Source: Vitis vinifera (Eukaryota; Streptophyta; Magnoliopsida; Vitales; Vitaceae). From it: DNA of 64,000 bases. The stretch's first letter is position 1; each line of letters opens with the position of its first letter. The stretch is from the NCBI RefSeq assembly GCF_030704535.1, contig NC_081807.1, positions 1,901,001 to 1,965,000 on the forward strand, read 5' to 3'. The translations under genes and the position numbers were made by a program. This document shows, piece after piece, positions 20,816 through 39,726 of this stretch. Below the pieces are notes generated by a model. The model worked only from the letters and a program-made list of their open reading frames with translations, was not told where the DNA came from and did not search any database.

Positions 20816-22140
20816 CTAAGGTCCCTTAAGGTAGTACCTAAGGTCTCTTAAGGTAGTACCTAAGGGCTATTAAGGTAGTACCTAAGGGCTCTTAAGGTAG
20901 TACCTAAGGTACAATACCAAAAAACCAAAAGTGGACCACTTGAGGATACAAGAGAACCACATAATGGCATGGTCTAAGGGTCACAAAGGAAGGCCTGAGG
21001 CTTGGGAGAGGTAGGCTTCAACTTTAACTAAGGTAGTACCTAAGGCCCCTTAAGGTAGTACCTAAGGTCCCTTAAGGTAGTACTTAAGGGCTATTAAGGT
21101 AGTATCTAAGGACTCTTAAGGTAGTACCCAAGTTACAGTTCCAAAAAACCAAAAGTAGACCGCCTGAGAACACAAGAAAACCACATATTGGCATGGTTTA
21201 AGGGTCACAAAGGAAGACCTAAGGCTTGGGAGAGGTAGGCTTCAACTTTAGATAAGGTAGTACCTAAGGGCTCTTAAGGTAGTACCTAAGGTACAGTCCC
21301 AAAAAACCAAAGTTGGACCACTTGAGGACACAAGAGAACCACATAATGACACGGTCTAAGGGTCACAAAGGAAGGCTAGAGGCTTGGGAGAGGTAGGCTT
21401 CAACATTAGCTAAGGTAGTACCTAAGGGCTATTAAGGTAGTACCTAAGGGCTCTTAAGGTAGTACCTAAGGGCTCTTAAGGTAGTACCTAAGGTACAATC
21501 CTAAAAAACCATTGGTGGATCACTTGAGGACACAAGAGAACCACATAATGGCATGGTCTAAGGGTCACAAAGGAAGACCCGATGATTGGGAGAGATAGGC
21601 TTCAACTTTAGCTAAGGTAGTACCTAAGGTCCCTTAAGATAGTACCTAAGGGCCATTAAGGTAGTACCTAAGGGCTCTTAAGGTAGTACCTAAGGTACAG
21701 TCCCAAAAAACCATTGGTGGATCACTTGAGGACACAAGAGAACCACATATTGGCATGGTCTAAGGGTCACAAAGGAAGACCCGAGGCTTGGGAGAGGTAG
21801 GCTTCAACTTTAGCTAAGGTAGTACCTAAGGTCCCTTAAGGTAGTACTTAAAGGCTATTAAGGTAGTACTTAAAGGCTCTTAAAGTAGTACCTAAAGTAC
21901 AGTCCCAAAAAACCAAAGGTGGATCACTTGAGGACACAAGAGAACCACATAATGGCATGGTCTAAGGGTCACAAAGGAAGGCCCGAGGCTTGGGAGAGGT
22001 AGGCTTCAACTTTAGCTAAGGTATTACCTAAGGTCCCTTAAGGTAGTACCTAAGGGCTTTTAAGGTAGTACTTAAGGTACAATCCCAAAAACCCATTGGT
22101 GGACCACTTGAGCACACAAGAGAACCACTTGAGCACAAAA
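20816..22140. repeat. Satellite-like array, right block (about seven monomers)
   Basis: This continues the array interrupted by the retrotransposon, with the same monomer design. The AAAAAACC landmark occurs near 20928, 21144, 21300, 21502, 21704, 21904 and 22084. The first four bases are the right CTAA target duplication. Several monomers carry three or four TTAAGGTAGTACCTAAGG subunits. The array stops near 22140 after a partial repeat of CCACTTGAGCACA. Confidence 0.95.
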
Positions 22141-22576
22141 TTGATCGAAGATTCATGCTACATTGGAGTAGTTGTTAGGTTATTTATGAATGTTAGATTA
22201 TCTAGCTTGATAGACGTTGGTTTTAGTCATAATCAATGGTTTTTATTTTCTTTCTGTTTATTTCCACTATGATTGGTAATCGAACCTGGTTCGGTATGGT
22301 CTGCTCTTACTTTCTATATGGTTAAGTAACATACAATCTTCTTCTGTAATGGTCTTTACTAGAACAATAGGTTAACTCATTCAGAAGTGGGGTTAGGCTT
22401 TTGAGCATTCCTCCCTTATCATTGTGTTTGATCTGTTTGTGTGCAGCTTCATGTTATTTGCTTGTTATATTTGTTTCTTGGTATGCTTAACTTGGAAGAA
22501 TGTTTTTGCATTCATCCTTCACTGCTTTTGTGTTAATGAGTTATGTGTGCTTATACTTTTTTTCTTTGTTTCCCAG
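22141..22576. other. Spacer between satellite array and RPN9 relic
   Basis: No coding similarity was recognised. It may be intron or flanking DNA belonging to the RPN9-derived segment, whose first recognisable acceptor is at 22575-22576. Confidence 0.35.
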
Positions 22577-23440
22577 GCTGGTGATGCTTTAATATGATCT
22601 TATCACATCCTTTGATGCCAAGATCAATCTTCTCAAGCTAGCGTCATTTCATGATTTCTCAGAAGTATGCATATAAAGAATCTGTGGTGGTTTTTTTTTA
22701 AGTGGTGATTGAAAAACTCAAAGCTATTAGAGAGATTGTGTATCGAGTAGCCAATTCTATATATCAAGATGCAAAAGAGGACAACAAAGAGTGAAAGGAC
22801 CTTTTGGAAATGGGGAAGACTACTCTTCATACCATGACTGATATCGATCTGTCAATATATGCTTGCTACCATTGTTTTTATTCCAATGCCGTAAATATCA
22901 TCAGGAATTTGAAGTCCTATAGAAGTGGTGGCTTACACTTTAGTGAAGTTCTTCTAAAAGAATGTTTAAACTGGTTTGTTACTACCTGTTTTGAAAGTGT
23001 GTAGATTAGAGCTAAGGACATGCATACTTTAGTTGGTTCTACCTTGATAGTTCCTGGTAGTCCCTGAATTATGCCATATCTTTTCAAGCTATACTACGTT
23101 TTTGTTCAATATATTTTTGATTTCCTTGCTAACAGCAACTACTCATTTCTAGATATCTCATTGTCCCTTGAAGAAATTACTTAACCTTTAGTGATAAAAA
23201 TAGAAACCACTGTCTCAACTGAAGAGGATGAAATAAGGATACTTTACTGACTGGAACCCTCTGTTTTGATATATTGACAGTTAAACTTGAGTTTTGATTT
23301 GTATTCTTTCTATGGAATCATATTTATGTTGTTATCATTCTTCGGGGTTTAGCATTTGATTTGTCTCGTCCTTCATTGCTTGGGAATGATAACATCTGCA
23401 ACTTTGGTGAACTGCTTGCACATGCAATTGTGAACCCATA
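22577..23440 (+). pseudogene. 26S proteasome subunit RPN9 relic
   Basis: Pieces match RPN9/PSMD13, a PCI-domain lid subunit. Starting at a CCCAG acceptor, 22577-22665 reads AGDALI, then TGA at 22595, then after a frame change DAKINLLKLASF. About 22705-22870 reads VIEKLKAIRE..., and after a TGA at 22792 KDLLEMGKTTLHTMTDIDLS and IYACYH. 23349-23440 reads LAFDLSRPSLLGNDNICNFG and ELLAHAIVNP before a stop. Parental order is kept, and intron-like spacers remain. Two stops, at least one frameshift, and missing N- and C-terminal regions (including most of the PCI domain) make it non-functional. Together with RPN2 at 8.6-9.5 kb it is the second proteasome relic on the same strand. Confidence 0.8.
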
Positions 23441-26400
23441 AATTCCTACTCTTCCTATTCAAATTATATTTTCCTTTGTCATTATATTGCTGATTGTGAT
23501 GATTTTCTTCTCTTGCTCCTGGATTCTCCTGGTTTGTCAGGGGGAAACAAATTCTAGATGGCACTACTGATGAAGGAAAAATTAGATGGATCACAATAGA
23601 GCTCAATATATGGACTGAAGAAGTTTAGGTTCTGTGCTTCAATGAACAGAAAAGTCTTGGCTGTAGGCAATTGAGTTCTTTCTCCTTTTGTTGTGAGAAA
23701 AGAATAAAGGGCCAAGCCCATGTGCAAAAGACAAGCCAACTACAGAAGTATTCACCATGCTCCAAGAAGAACAAGTTAAAGGCACAATATCAGCAAATGC
23801 CCCTCCACCTCCTCAAAAGTTCTCCTAATATTGCAGAGGATGAAATAAGAGCCACTTCCTTATTCTGGGTTTCTATACTCCACCCTAGAAGTTCTAGGCA
23901 TTGGTGACCTGAAGAGGGAAAAAATAATAAAAATCAAAAGCCACTTTTGGCAGAAAGGTTTGACTCCACAGCCTTTTGGCTGGAAAATGACCTACACTTT
24001 GATCTAATGATGAGAGCTTTTGATGAAGTCCATTTCTGATTTGGCACTCGCACCACACTTTCACCCAAACTTCTATTTTTTCTTTGATAAGTAACCCAGG
24101 GTTCTCTATCTATCAAAATTTCAGAAAGTTGTGGCCTCTTCTATCTATCAAGGTTCTTTGATAAGTCCATTTAAATTATGTTTCCAAAAATTCAAAATTT
24201 TATGGTTTTGTCTTTAACTAATTGTAAAGAATAAGCCAAATGAGGCATTCAGATGTAGCCTGAGAAGAGATACGTTGTCTTCAACTATTTACTAGAAATC
24301 ATTAGGCATGTCTGTTGCTTCTGTGCTGATATTGGATGATCACCTTAAATGGCCTCTGCTCTCTGTTCATCATAACTTTTCTTTTCCACACATGCTATTC
24401 CATTTTTATTTCTAAAAACAAAAACGAAAGAAAATCCCTAATATGTTCCTATACAATTTGCAGTTCACACAAAGCAAAAGCCACTCTCCTGTACGAAACC
24501 ACAAATTGCAACACAATTAATAAAAGAAAAAAGAAACAAATACAAAACCCCCACAAGAATGCAGTCAATATGCATGATAAGAGTAAGAAGATGTAGAACA
24601 CTTCGAAAATAATTCATACCCACTAAAGAAAAACATGATTCACGAAGACCCACATACTTCATGCCCATGAAAATAAATGAAAGGTTAGTAACAGTGTCAG
24701 CCGGGTTCAGGTATTTTTTGTGATCGGCTTTCAGATTTCATAACTTTCCGATTCACATTTGAGTTTTTATTAAATTACGTGTTACCTATGGAAATGGAGT
24801 TTGGCATTTTTTAGGTTCCTGATGTGGATGCTGAACTGGACCAAGAGAAGGCATTTTCGGTATAAAATGTAGGAAAATGATAAAATTTGTTCAAACATAT
24901 CTTGGGTTATACAAACTTGGGTTTCGAAAACAATATTATTGGTAAATGGGCCTCCCGAAACACAACTTTCTAATTTTGTGAAACACATTCATGACATATC
25001 CTATAACTTATGAAATGGTAGGAAAAGCTGTCCTACTCCAACTTATACCCAACTCAATTAATCATACATGCATGCAGGCTTCATCGTTTTTGCTAAATAA
25101 ATATAATAATTGATTGTTTCAATTATTAAAGTGCTTAAAAGTTTAAAAGGTATCGTAGGTATAATTATTTTGAAAAATATATTTTCAAAAATAGTTTTTA
25201 AATTAAATATGTTTTCCTCCTCATATATTTTTAAAAATAAAAGCAAAAAATCTCATTTCTCTATTGCCACCCATTAAAAAAATATATTATTAACTATTTT
25301 TTATTCCTTAAAAAAATAGAAAAATATGTTTAATAACTAAAAAACCAAAGAAATAATTTTAATTTTTTTTTTATATAAAAATAGAAAAGTTATGGCCTTG
25401 TTTGGTTAGGTTTTTTAAAATTTGTTTTTAAAAACTATTTTTTATTATTTAATTTAAAAATATTTTTTTAAAATAAGTTTTAGAAAATATGATCAGTGCA
25501 TGTTTTGCTTTTGTTTTTTAAAAATGGGTAAAAACAATTTATATTTTTTCTATAAAATTTGTTTTTTATTTCCCTTTGTTTTTAAAAATTGATTTTAGAG
25601 AATAATGAGCAAATAATGTTAGAAATTTTAAAAAATAATTTTTTATTTTAAAAAACCGAAAAATTGTTTTTAAATCACACAAGTAAACAAACTATAATAT
25701 TTATTTATTTTTAAAAAAAAATTATATTAAAAATAATTATATAAATATAAAGAATAATTAAAATTGAATTAATACAAATAAGAGTTATTTTTGAGTTGAG
25801 TATAACTCAAGATTTCAAGTATAATTTATTTAAACTTGGATCAACAATAAACCCGTTTACCTTTTACATTTTTTTTAGAATTAATTGATTAAAAATGATG
25901 AAAACATCCCAAATTTATAAAATTAACCTTCCCCATTTTTTAACTTGAAGAGTAATCCTTTTTGACATAAATACCCTTTAATACTTTTAGTATTTATTGT
26001 GTGTTTTAAAATAAAGAGTTACTTTTATAAGAAAAAGATGAGGGTATTTTTGTTAAAATGAATATTTTTTAGATTAAAAAAAATGTGAAGGGTTAGTTTC
26101 CAAAGTAGGGAAGATTTGTTATCCCTTTTTTTTTTTTAATCATTTTTGTGGTAATTTTGAAAGAAAGTTCAAATATTCCGTAATTAAGAATGGGCTTAAA
26201 AAGGGGGAAACTGGAAAGCCAATAAACAGTAAACACAAAAAGAGGTACCTGGCATGTGGGCCCCTTCCAGCTAAGCATAATCATACGTGTCTATATTCCA
26301 CCAATCCAACGGCTCCCAAATCAGCAACACCTCCTCGATCCGGCGGCCACAGTTTCAAACGTAACCTGTGGAGCACCGTAGGCGATCGTCACTGTGCGAC

Positions 26401-26480
26401 TCTGAGAACTTCATATCTCTGGTCTTTTCCCAATTACTATCATTAATTAATTAAAAAAAAATCAACATTTATTTTATTCC
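23441..26480. other. AT-rich spacer upstream of the V-ATPase gene
   Basis: No gene was recognised. Around 25390-25700 the DNA is a low-complexity foldback: a left arm CCTTGTTTGGTTAGG… faces a right arm …ACAAGTAAACAAACTA, separated by A/T runs, which resembles a decayed MITE. The last 200 bp becomes less AT-rich (ACGTGTC at 26285, CCAATCC at 26304) and probably includes the promoter of the V-ATPase gene. Confidence 0.4.
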
Positions 26481-27874
26481 ATCGGATCTCACTCTCTCAT
26501 CATCTTCTGCGCCATCTCTAGCGTCTTTGCTCTGCTCTGCTTTGTCTTGCTCTGTCTCAGAGGTGCGTTTCGATTCAGATCCATTCTCTTTATTATTATT
26601 TTTTTATTTTCTTTAATTTGATTTCTTAATGTTGTTTCAATAACTGTTTTCAAGAATCGATCGAACCAAATCGAGGCATAATTCGCATTCGATCGTTTGG
26701 TTAGTTGGAAAATGGAGGAAAGGGAGAGGGAATGTTTGGATGTTGGTCGTGTTTTGGTTTTTTGTTTTTTTATATGTGAATATGCATGTACTCGGCTTGA
26801 GCGAGTCTGTCTTAGAGTGAGTTAGAGAGGAGTTTTTCAGCGGCCAAACGGTTTGTTTTGATGCGTTTAATTGGTGTTGGTTGCTTTGCCCTGGCTGTTT
26901 TGGATGGAGAGGAAGGTCGGGGTTTGCGGATTTGGAAATGATTTGACTGGCGTATACTGGACGCATGCGAATATAACTTCAGTTTTAACATTTCGTGATG
27001 ATTTGAATCCGTTGAAGTGTTAATGTCTACTAGGTTTTGCTGATAGACAAAATGGGTTGTTTGGATGTTGATCGATTTAAGTGAGCCCGATGATTGTGTT
27101 AGAGTGAGTGGGAGAGAGCTTTCTTTTGTTCGGAGGGTTATCTCAGCATCTAAACAGTGTGTTTTGATGTGATTTAGAGGTTTTGGTTAGTTTACTTAGC
27201 TGTTTGGATGGGGAAGGATGCATTGGGCTTTCAAATTCAGAAATGTTTTGATTGGTGTATATTGGATCGGATTATGTAGTACTCATTCAAATCTAGCCTA
27301 AAACTTTAGCTTCCTTTTTCTTTTTGGGTATTGATTTGAATCTGTTTAAGTGGGATGTTGATCGACTTAAGCAAGCATGATAATTGTGTTAAGAGTGACT
27401 TGGAGGGAGCTTTTCCTTTTTCTCTCTCCCTCTGAGTTTTCTCAGCAGCCAAATTGTGCATTTTGATGTGATTACTTGGCCTTGATTACATTGCCCTAAC
27501 TCTTTGGATTGGAAAGTAAGTTTCAGGTTTTGAAATTGAAAATGATTTGATTGATGTTGATGTGTTGGACTGGAGTATGTAGTACTCATGCAGATCTAAT
27601 TTCTGATTTAGCCTTTTCATTTTTGGTGATGATTTGAATCTGTTAAAGTTTTTTGTGAGCTAGGTTTTGCTGATACTGATTTTCTCTTTCATTCTTTTGG
27701 ATTTTGGTGAATGGAAGAATCAGGGACAAAATTTTGAACTAATGCTTCTTCATTATTGATTATTTCCAACCAACCTGCACTTTTGATGATGAGAATTTTG
27801 CTGTCATTGTAATATATAGTATTTGTGTCATTGATTGGCAATTTTGTTTGAACTTGTGTACTTTCAGGTTCAAT
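26481..27874 (+). other. 5' leader exon and 1.3-kb leader intron of the V-ATPase B gene
   Basis: A CT-rich leader (ATCATCTTCTGCGCCATCTC…) runs to a donor AG|GTGCGT at 26562/26563. The acceptor CTTTCAG is at 27866-27867, seven bases before the start codon. Long first introns in the leader are common in highly expressed plant genes and can raise expression; that role is inference here. The transcription start is not determined. The intron contains several loose copies of a phrase like GTGTTAGAGTGAGTTGGAGAG. Confidence 0.6.
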
Positions 27875-33509
<5,635 letters not shown>

Positions 33510-35009
33510 TGGAGGGAGAACGAAGCTCGCAACACGCTTGTGTCTCCGGCTTAATCAGCATTGGCAATGAGGTTCTTAAATTTGTTTTTACCGCCTTCCT
33601 TGCTTTTGATTGGTTGCATACCTCTCTCCTCTTTATACTCCGACTCTACCCGGCATGAATAATAAAGAAAAGGGTTGTGTTCTTTCGAGTCTCGGTACCC
33701 CACCAAATAACACCAATATTTTATTTTTTTCCTAATGAGGACGTGGATTTAGATATTGTAATTTCTGTGTATTTTAAAATTCATTGTTATTAGTGTGTTT
33801 TTACACAGATTGAAGTTTCAGGATGAAGCAGGGCTTGTAGGAAAGCGATGATGTTTGTCTTATTCTCCTATTTAAGCATGTAATCTCATCTCTTTGGATT
33901 TTGCTTATTATTGGGAAACAGAGGCTGTTCCATGTTTCGATAGCTTGCTTCTGTACGAGGTTTTTGGGTTTTCTTCTTCCATGACCTTTGGTTTCGGATT
34001 TGAATCCAAAAGATTGCTGAAACAAAACCAAGCACCTGTTTCTATTTTTGAGAATAGAAATTCATTTTCCACCTTAAAAACCATGTTGCACAAGTTTTAT
34101 GTTGAAAATATTTTTTTTTAAAGAATTTCTTATTAAAATAAGAGAGTAATTTTTTGGAAGAAATTGAAGATGTGTTATAAAAATACGATGATTTTTCAGA
34201 AGAAATTAAGAAGTCTTGGTGTTTTTTTGTGGTGTTACGAAACACGGAGAATAAATTGAAAATTGCATTGTTTTAAATAAAATTCTATTCCTAAAATCAA
34301 ATGAAAAAATTTCTAAGAACTGTTTTATAAAATCCCTCCCTCTTTTGGGTGTTCATGCATTGCAAATATGCTTTTGAGCCGACAATCTATCATCGGTACA
34401 ACAACGTATGCTCCAAATGTTGTAGAGACGACGATGGCTTTCCACATTGTCAGGTAAACACCGCCCCAGTGGGCCACGGCATCCCATTGGGTTGCCTTAG
34501 CCGATCACCTGGCCCAGAGGGCACAACCCAAAGAGGGCCATATAGAACGGCCCAGCCCCCATACCATGCGATTTGTCATATCAAAGGGGGAACAAATGAA
34601 AAAGACGTCAACGTCATAGAGAGACTGATTGATCTTTTGGACTGTATTATCAAAGATTTAAGGCATAATTTATCAACTATTTTTCATTTGATCACACCTG
34701 GTCTGAAAAATGTAACATTCACAACGTAAAAGCTTTTGCATATAGGCATAGCGTAAAGAATTAACCTCCACCTGGACCCCATAATCACTAGCTCAAGGTA
34801 ACTAGAGATTGAACAAGCTATATTTTGGAAATGCACGCACTGTTCAGATTTGTAAGGTTATATACACAAATATGAGAAAAGGAGTAGGTATGACATTACT
34901 CAAAGTAAATCATTCTCATAAATCATAACTAAAATGATTATGAATTCGATGTACATACACATTGTGTAGCATCCAGTGGGGGCCGTGCCTGCTTCAAATG
35001 CTGTTGATC
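33510..35009. other. Spacer between V-ATPase B and EF-hand genes (convergent)
   Basis: The first part is the presumed 3' untranslated region of the V-ATPase gene. A GC-richer patch at 34440-34560 (GCCCCAGTGGGCCACGG…) stands out from the AT-rich surroundings, but no coding or RNA gene was recognised in it. The two flanking genes point toward each other. Confidence 0.4.
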
Positions 35010-38000
35010 TCATATTCTACAATTTGCAGCTGAACACCAAGACGAAGTCCACAAATTCAAACATGTTAGTTTGTAAAGCATATAATGCAAATTGAGAAAA
35101 AATAGCTTGTTCACTTTGGCGGTATGAGGAAAGTTGCATTAGATTATATTCACTTAGGATGATGCCCAAGGCAAGATTAAAGGTCATTGGTGATCAAATC
35201 ATATATTTCTTGGCTTTTAACATGCTTATCAGATCTAAATTGGTTTGAGAAATAAGCTGAAGGCAGTGAAACAAAAAAAAAAAGGTTGGCTGCTAAGAAG
35301 CCGATAAGTAACTTGGGACATATCCCAGCAGAAGGTTCAAAACCATGGGGTGTGAAGATAACATTGTTCGTTTTTCTTTCTTGGGTTTGCAGATAACATT
35401 TTGTTTGCAATTCCCATCAAATGTGTTAAACAAAATTCATGATGCCCTCCAAAAGTTGCAAGCAATTCTCAAATAGCTTTAATCAAGTCAGTAAATACTC
35501 ACTGCAGTAAACAAATTGGTTGAGATCCAGGGTCACCCTGCCTTGCTTAGCAGTATCAAAAGAATTAAACAGATTCCTACAAAAAGCAAAACAAGGAGAT
35601 AACAGTCTAATGAGTTAAATGCAGAAGAACTACCAATAATTTTTTAATTCTGTTCTACTGTGTTTCTGAGTATTATAGCCCACAGAAGTTTGTTGAATGG
35701 CTTATATTTTTTTCATCCTGTTGTAATATTTACAATAAAAAGTTTGTTCACAAGTAAAAAGTCCCAGGTTTTTTGTTATCCAATGTTTGTTGAATTTTTT
35801 TTCTTCAGTGCAGATAAAACAGAATGGAAGCATTCAGTCTTTTGAATTCAGGAATTATTTCAGAATGATTCAATAAAGGTTGGATTATGTGTTTAAAATA
35901 GTACAAAACGAGTTTGAGAGTAAATTCAGTCAGAATATTTTGTAGCATCTGTTGGGCTTCACTTCAGGTCAGACTACCGTCATTAATGTGTGTCAGTGTG
36001 TGTATTATGAATTATGATTGGGTTGGGGTTTCACTTAAGGTCAGACACCATTAACCTTCAATTGGAATGTTTTGTTAAAAATGGTAGAAAATCAGAGATC
36101 ATGAATTTGTTGTGCTTCACTTCAGGTCAGACACCATTAATAAGGTGGGTGGATGTGTTGAGCATTTGGTTCAATTTGATGACAAAGATGATGATCAGCA
36201 TTTTGTTGAATTTGACCTACAGGGATGGTGATGAAAACTGACATTTTGGTTCCATAGTCTATGCATAGGCACTTTGGTGCCTCACATATTCATGTTACCA
36301 TCAAACATAATTGTCTCATCATAGAATATTCAGCATGATGTATGCATGTATGACAGTACAAGTTACCTACCGAGCAGACTGTATAAATATACAGAGAGAT
36401 ATGAAGTCATCCAACCGGAATCTTCCATTCTTCTTGTGATCAAAGCTCTGAAAAATCAAGAAGAAAACAGAGTGGTAACTTGCACTAGAATTTTCTGAAC
36501 AGGATCTGCAGTTCATAAAAACTAAACATAGTTCTTATTGAGCAGTTAAAAAACAAGATTTCTTCTAATTCTACTTCTAAATATGAATCTTTGCCCTAGA
36601 CATCAAACCGTAAATTCTAGCTATATTGGAAAGTAAACAACTCTGTTACCCTGTTTAACAAAAAAAATCTGCTCTAGTCAGATTTTATTTTCTTTATTTA
36701 TTTTTTACCTCACAGACAGTGTAAAAAGCAGGAGAGTCGAGGGAGAATCCAATTTTCACCAATCCCTGCAACCATATATGAGTAACACTGGCTTTTCATT
36801 AACAGTATTGTGAAAATGAACATCAAAGAAGAAATAATACAAAGAAAGGTATAAACAACTAGGGTATCAGTGATAGAGTCAATAAGAAAAGAGGAAGATG
36901 AGTTTACTGGACAAGGTTTGAGTTGTCAAACATGCCACAAAGTCTACAAACCCCATTTATTCATCCAAGCTACAGAGAAAATTGCATAAAACATACCTCA
37001 TAAACTTCATCAGGAACAAGGAATCCACGACCCCTGTACCAATGAACAAAAGTAATAACATGGTTTTAAAATTTATTTTTGTGTAATAAACACTTCCAGT
37101 CTCAAATATCTAAAACCAAAGGGACAGTCCTAATAACAGGTACACATCAGCAATAAGATCGATAAGTCGAAGTCTTATAAGAGCAAACTGAAATGTTAAC
37201 AAAATACAAGAGTTCAAGAATTGCTTCTCACCCTGCTCGCATAGTATGGCCATGAATATCAACTTTAAAATATGTATAGATTTTACGTCCCAGATATACC
37301 CAAGTTCACCAACAATTTAACTGATGTACTCAGTTATCAGTTTATTACCAAGAACATCTTACTTGTCATCAATTTTACGATTGTCAAGCATACAACCTAC
37401 TCACAGGAAAGAACATAACTCACTAAAGGTACAAAGGAATATCAGTTTCAGCTGTCAGTTCATTTTTAAAGCAGGCTCTTCTAATTAGTATATACATTTT
37501 GAATGCATCTGTTGCGATTAACCCACCCAACTAAAATTCTTTGATAAAGATAGATAAATAGTTCAATTTGACATGTATATGTCACCAAGCTAAAAGTAGA
37601 TTTACTGTTAAAAATCAATCAGAAAAACAATTCTTTCATAGCCTTAAGCTTATTTGGATAGTGTGGTGGGAAAGAAATGCAAGAATTTTTTAGGACAAGT
37701 GGATGACTTAATAGATGATATGTAACCTAATTTATTTATATTCCTCCTTCTGGGCCTCTATTACTACCACTTTTAAGGGCATTCATCTTAATGTAATTCA
37801 ACTCGATTGGAAAGTAGTAGGCAGATCTAAGGGTTAGGATAGCAAAGGGAGGAGATGCTTTAATTATAAAGTTTCTTGTGGTTCTCCAAAAATGTACACT
37901 TCTTCTTAGTATATTGGAGAAGGTTTCTCCACCTCTTGTTTTGATAAGAGCTTGCAAATTTTAGGAAGAATTTCTCACCATTTCTTGTACTTTTAAATCC

Positions 38001-39726
38001 ATATTAATGAATGTTTGTTTCTGGTAATTTTTATTTTTTAAAGGCAAATTCCTTTGTATCAAAAAACATGTTGTCACGCTGAGGGCATGCGTAAAATACA
38101 TGGAAAAAAATTAAACATGAGTGTAAATGTGTGTAAAATTCAAATATGTAAGATGGTGAATTACCTCTCTAGGTCCGCAAACGCTTGTTGAACCTGCAAA
38201 GAATTTAAAAGTAAATGAAATGTTACAAAAAACCTTGGAAGGATACATGTTGTTCTTCCACTTTGAGGTGATACTTTCTGTGATAGAAATTATATATCCA
38301 GAAAGAACAGCATGAAGTATGATACTAAATGATAGACAATAACAATATTATCTATGTATAAAAATATCCCTTAAACCAGTGTCCTGGGCTGGTAAAGAAA
38401 ATTATTAGATAGAAATAGACACTGATGGAATTAATAGGTTCCTGGTGTTCATCAAACGGACACAGAAAATCGGCATAAAAATACATACTATCCCTAGAAA
38501 ATGAGCAAATTGACATTACAACCCTAGAGAAATGCTATAACCATAAGTCACCAGTGTCTCTCACAACAGTTGGGATGTTGCCAGCTTCAAATTATATCAT
38601 TTAGACTCTATTTAGGTTTTAGAAAGTGTGAGAGAATAGAAAAGACAAAGGAAAGAAAAAGGAAGGAAAAATAATTAAGAAAAAACAAATTTGAGTCAAT
38701 AAGTTTCATTCTATTTCATTCTCCATCTCATTTATTTTGATATTTTCTACTCAACCAAACAAAGTGACATTCCTCAAACCCCCCTCCCCCCTTTTCCTTT
38801 CCCTAGTGGTTCCCAAGATCCCAACAGAGCATAATTTTTCATTTAAAACGCTATACCACAAAAAAGTGCCAATGCATTCAAGGAGTAAACGAACTAACCT
38901 TCAGAAGAAACTTGTTAAGCGCAACAAACTCTGAGAAAGAAATAAATTAAGCCAAGTAAGAGAGAGAATCCAACATCACTTCTAAATTAAAAAATCTCAG
39001 CACAAAAAGATACAATCGAAATCAAAGTAACAACTAACATCAATTGTGCTTCCTATCATATATCATAAACATGTACTCTAATCTACCGTATCAGGATCAT
39101 TCTTTTAGGGCTTTTTCCTATATTTCCTCTTCTAGAAATTTCATTCTCCAACTCACGGAACAGAAATATTTCTTAAAAGCACCATCGATGGCCATTTCGG
39201 ACTCAGAACAAACAAATCACAAGTTTAAACTCGTATCAAAACTCCAATTTTGCTTGTATTACGAAAATATCAATTTCAAAACCCATGAAAGCAAAGGCCA
39301 CAGCAACAGTACATCAATTCTCGGAAATTATAACAAAATTATCACACCTTGGAAGTTCATAGTCCCATTCTTATCAAAATCATACATTCTGCAACAAAAA
39401 ACCACAAAAATTGAAAAATAAATAAATAAATTGGAGTTCAATAGTCGATCAATTGAATTGTGAGACAGAAAATGAACCTGATCATTTGCTGAACGATAGA
39501 GAGAGGGAATTCGAGGTTCCCGACGGCAAGAGTTGTCTGATGATCACAACGCCGTCGATTTCAAAAGAGAAGAAAAAGTATTACAACAACGTCGTTGCGA
39601 AGTGTCAGGTGAAGATCCAAGAAGGCTAAGGTTTTGAAGAAGAGAACGAACCTTGAGCTGAGTCGCAGTGATGCTTCCGGTTTTCTCTGAGTCAACTCTG
39701 TTGAACCACTCTCTCAGATTCTCCAT
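35010..39726 (-). CDS. EF-hand calcium-binding protein, penta-EF-hand (sorcin/PDCD6) type
   Basis: Ten exons read on the minus strand: 39652-39726, 39478-39536, 39348-39388, 38899-38930, 38165-38193, 36997-37033, 36709-36765, 36371-36447, 35503-35576 and 35010-35029. All splice GT-AG and in phase to 166 aa. The start MENLREWFNRVDSEKTG is unambiguous; the end is VYCTANCRI. Loops: D12-x-E-x-T (weak), D49-x-D-x-N-G-T-x-N-x-x-E60 in MYDFDKNGTMNFQEF (canonical), D-H-K-K-N-G-R (partial) and D-T-A-K-Q-G-R near the C-terminus. The layout, including SFDHKKNGRFRLDDFISLCI, fits the penta-EF-hand family, which binds Ca2+, dimerises through the last EF hand and attaches to partner proteins. Plant relatives (CML48-50) usually have a long Gly/Pro/Tyr-rich N-terminus, absent here. 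The first intron is short, so the start is well supported. Confidence 0.92.

Noticed and set aside
34349..34729. 126-codon frame in the GC-richer patch between V-ATPase and EF-hand genes
   Set aside because: No domain, no splice context, and no similarity recognised; probably chance openness in less AT-rich DNA.
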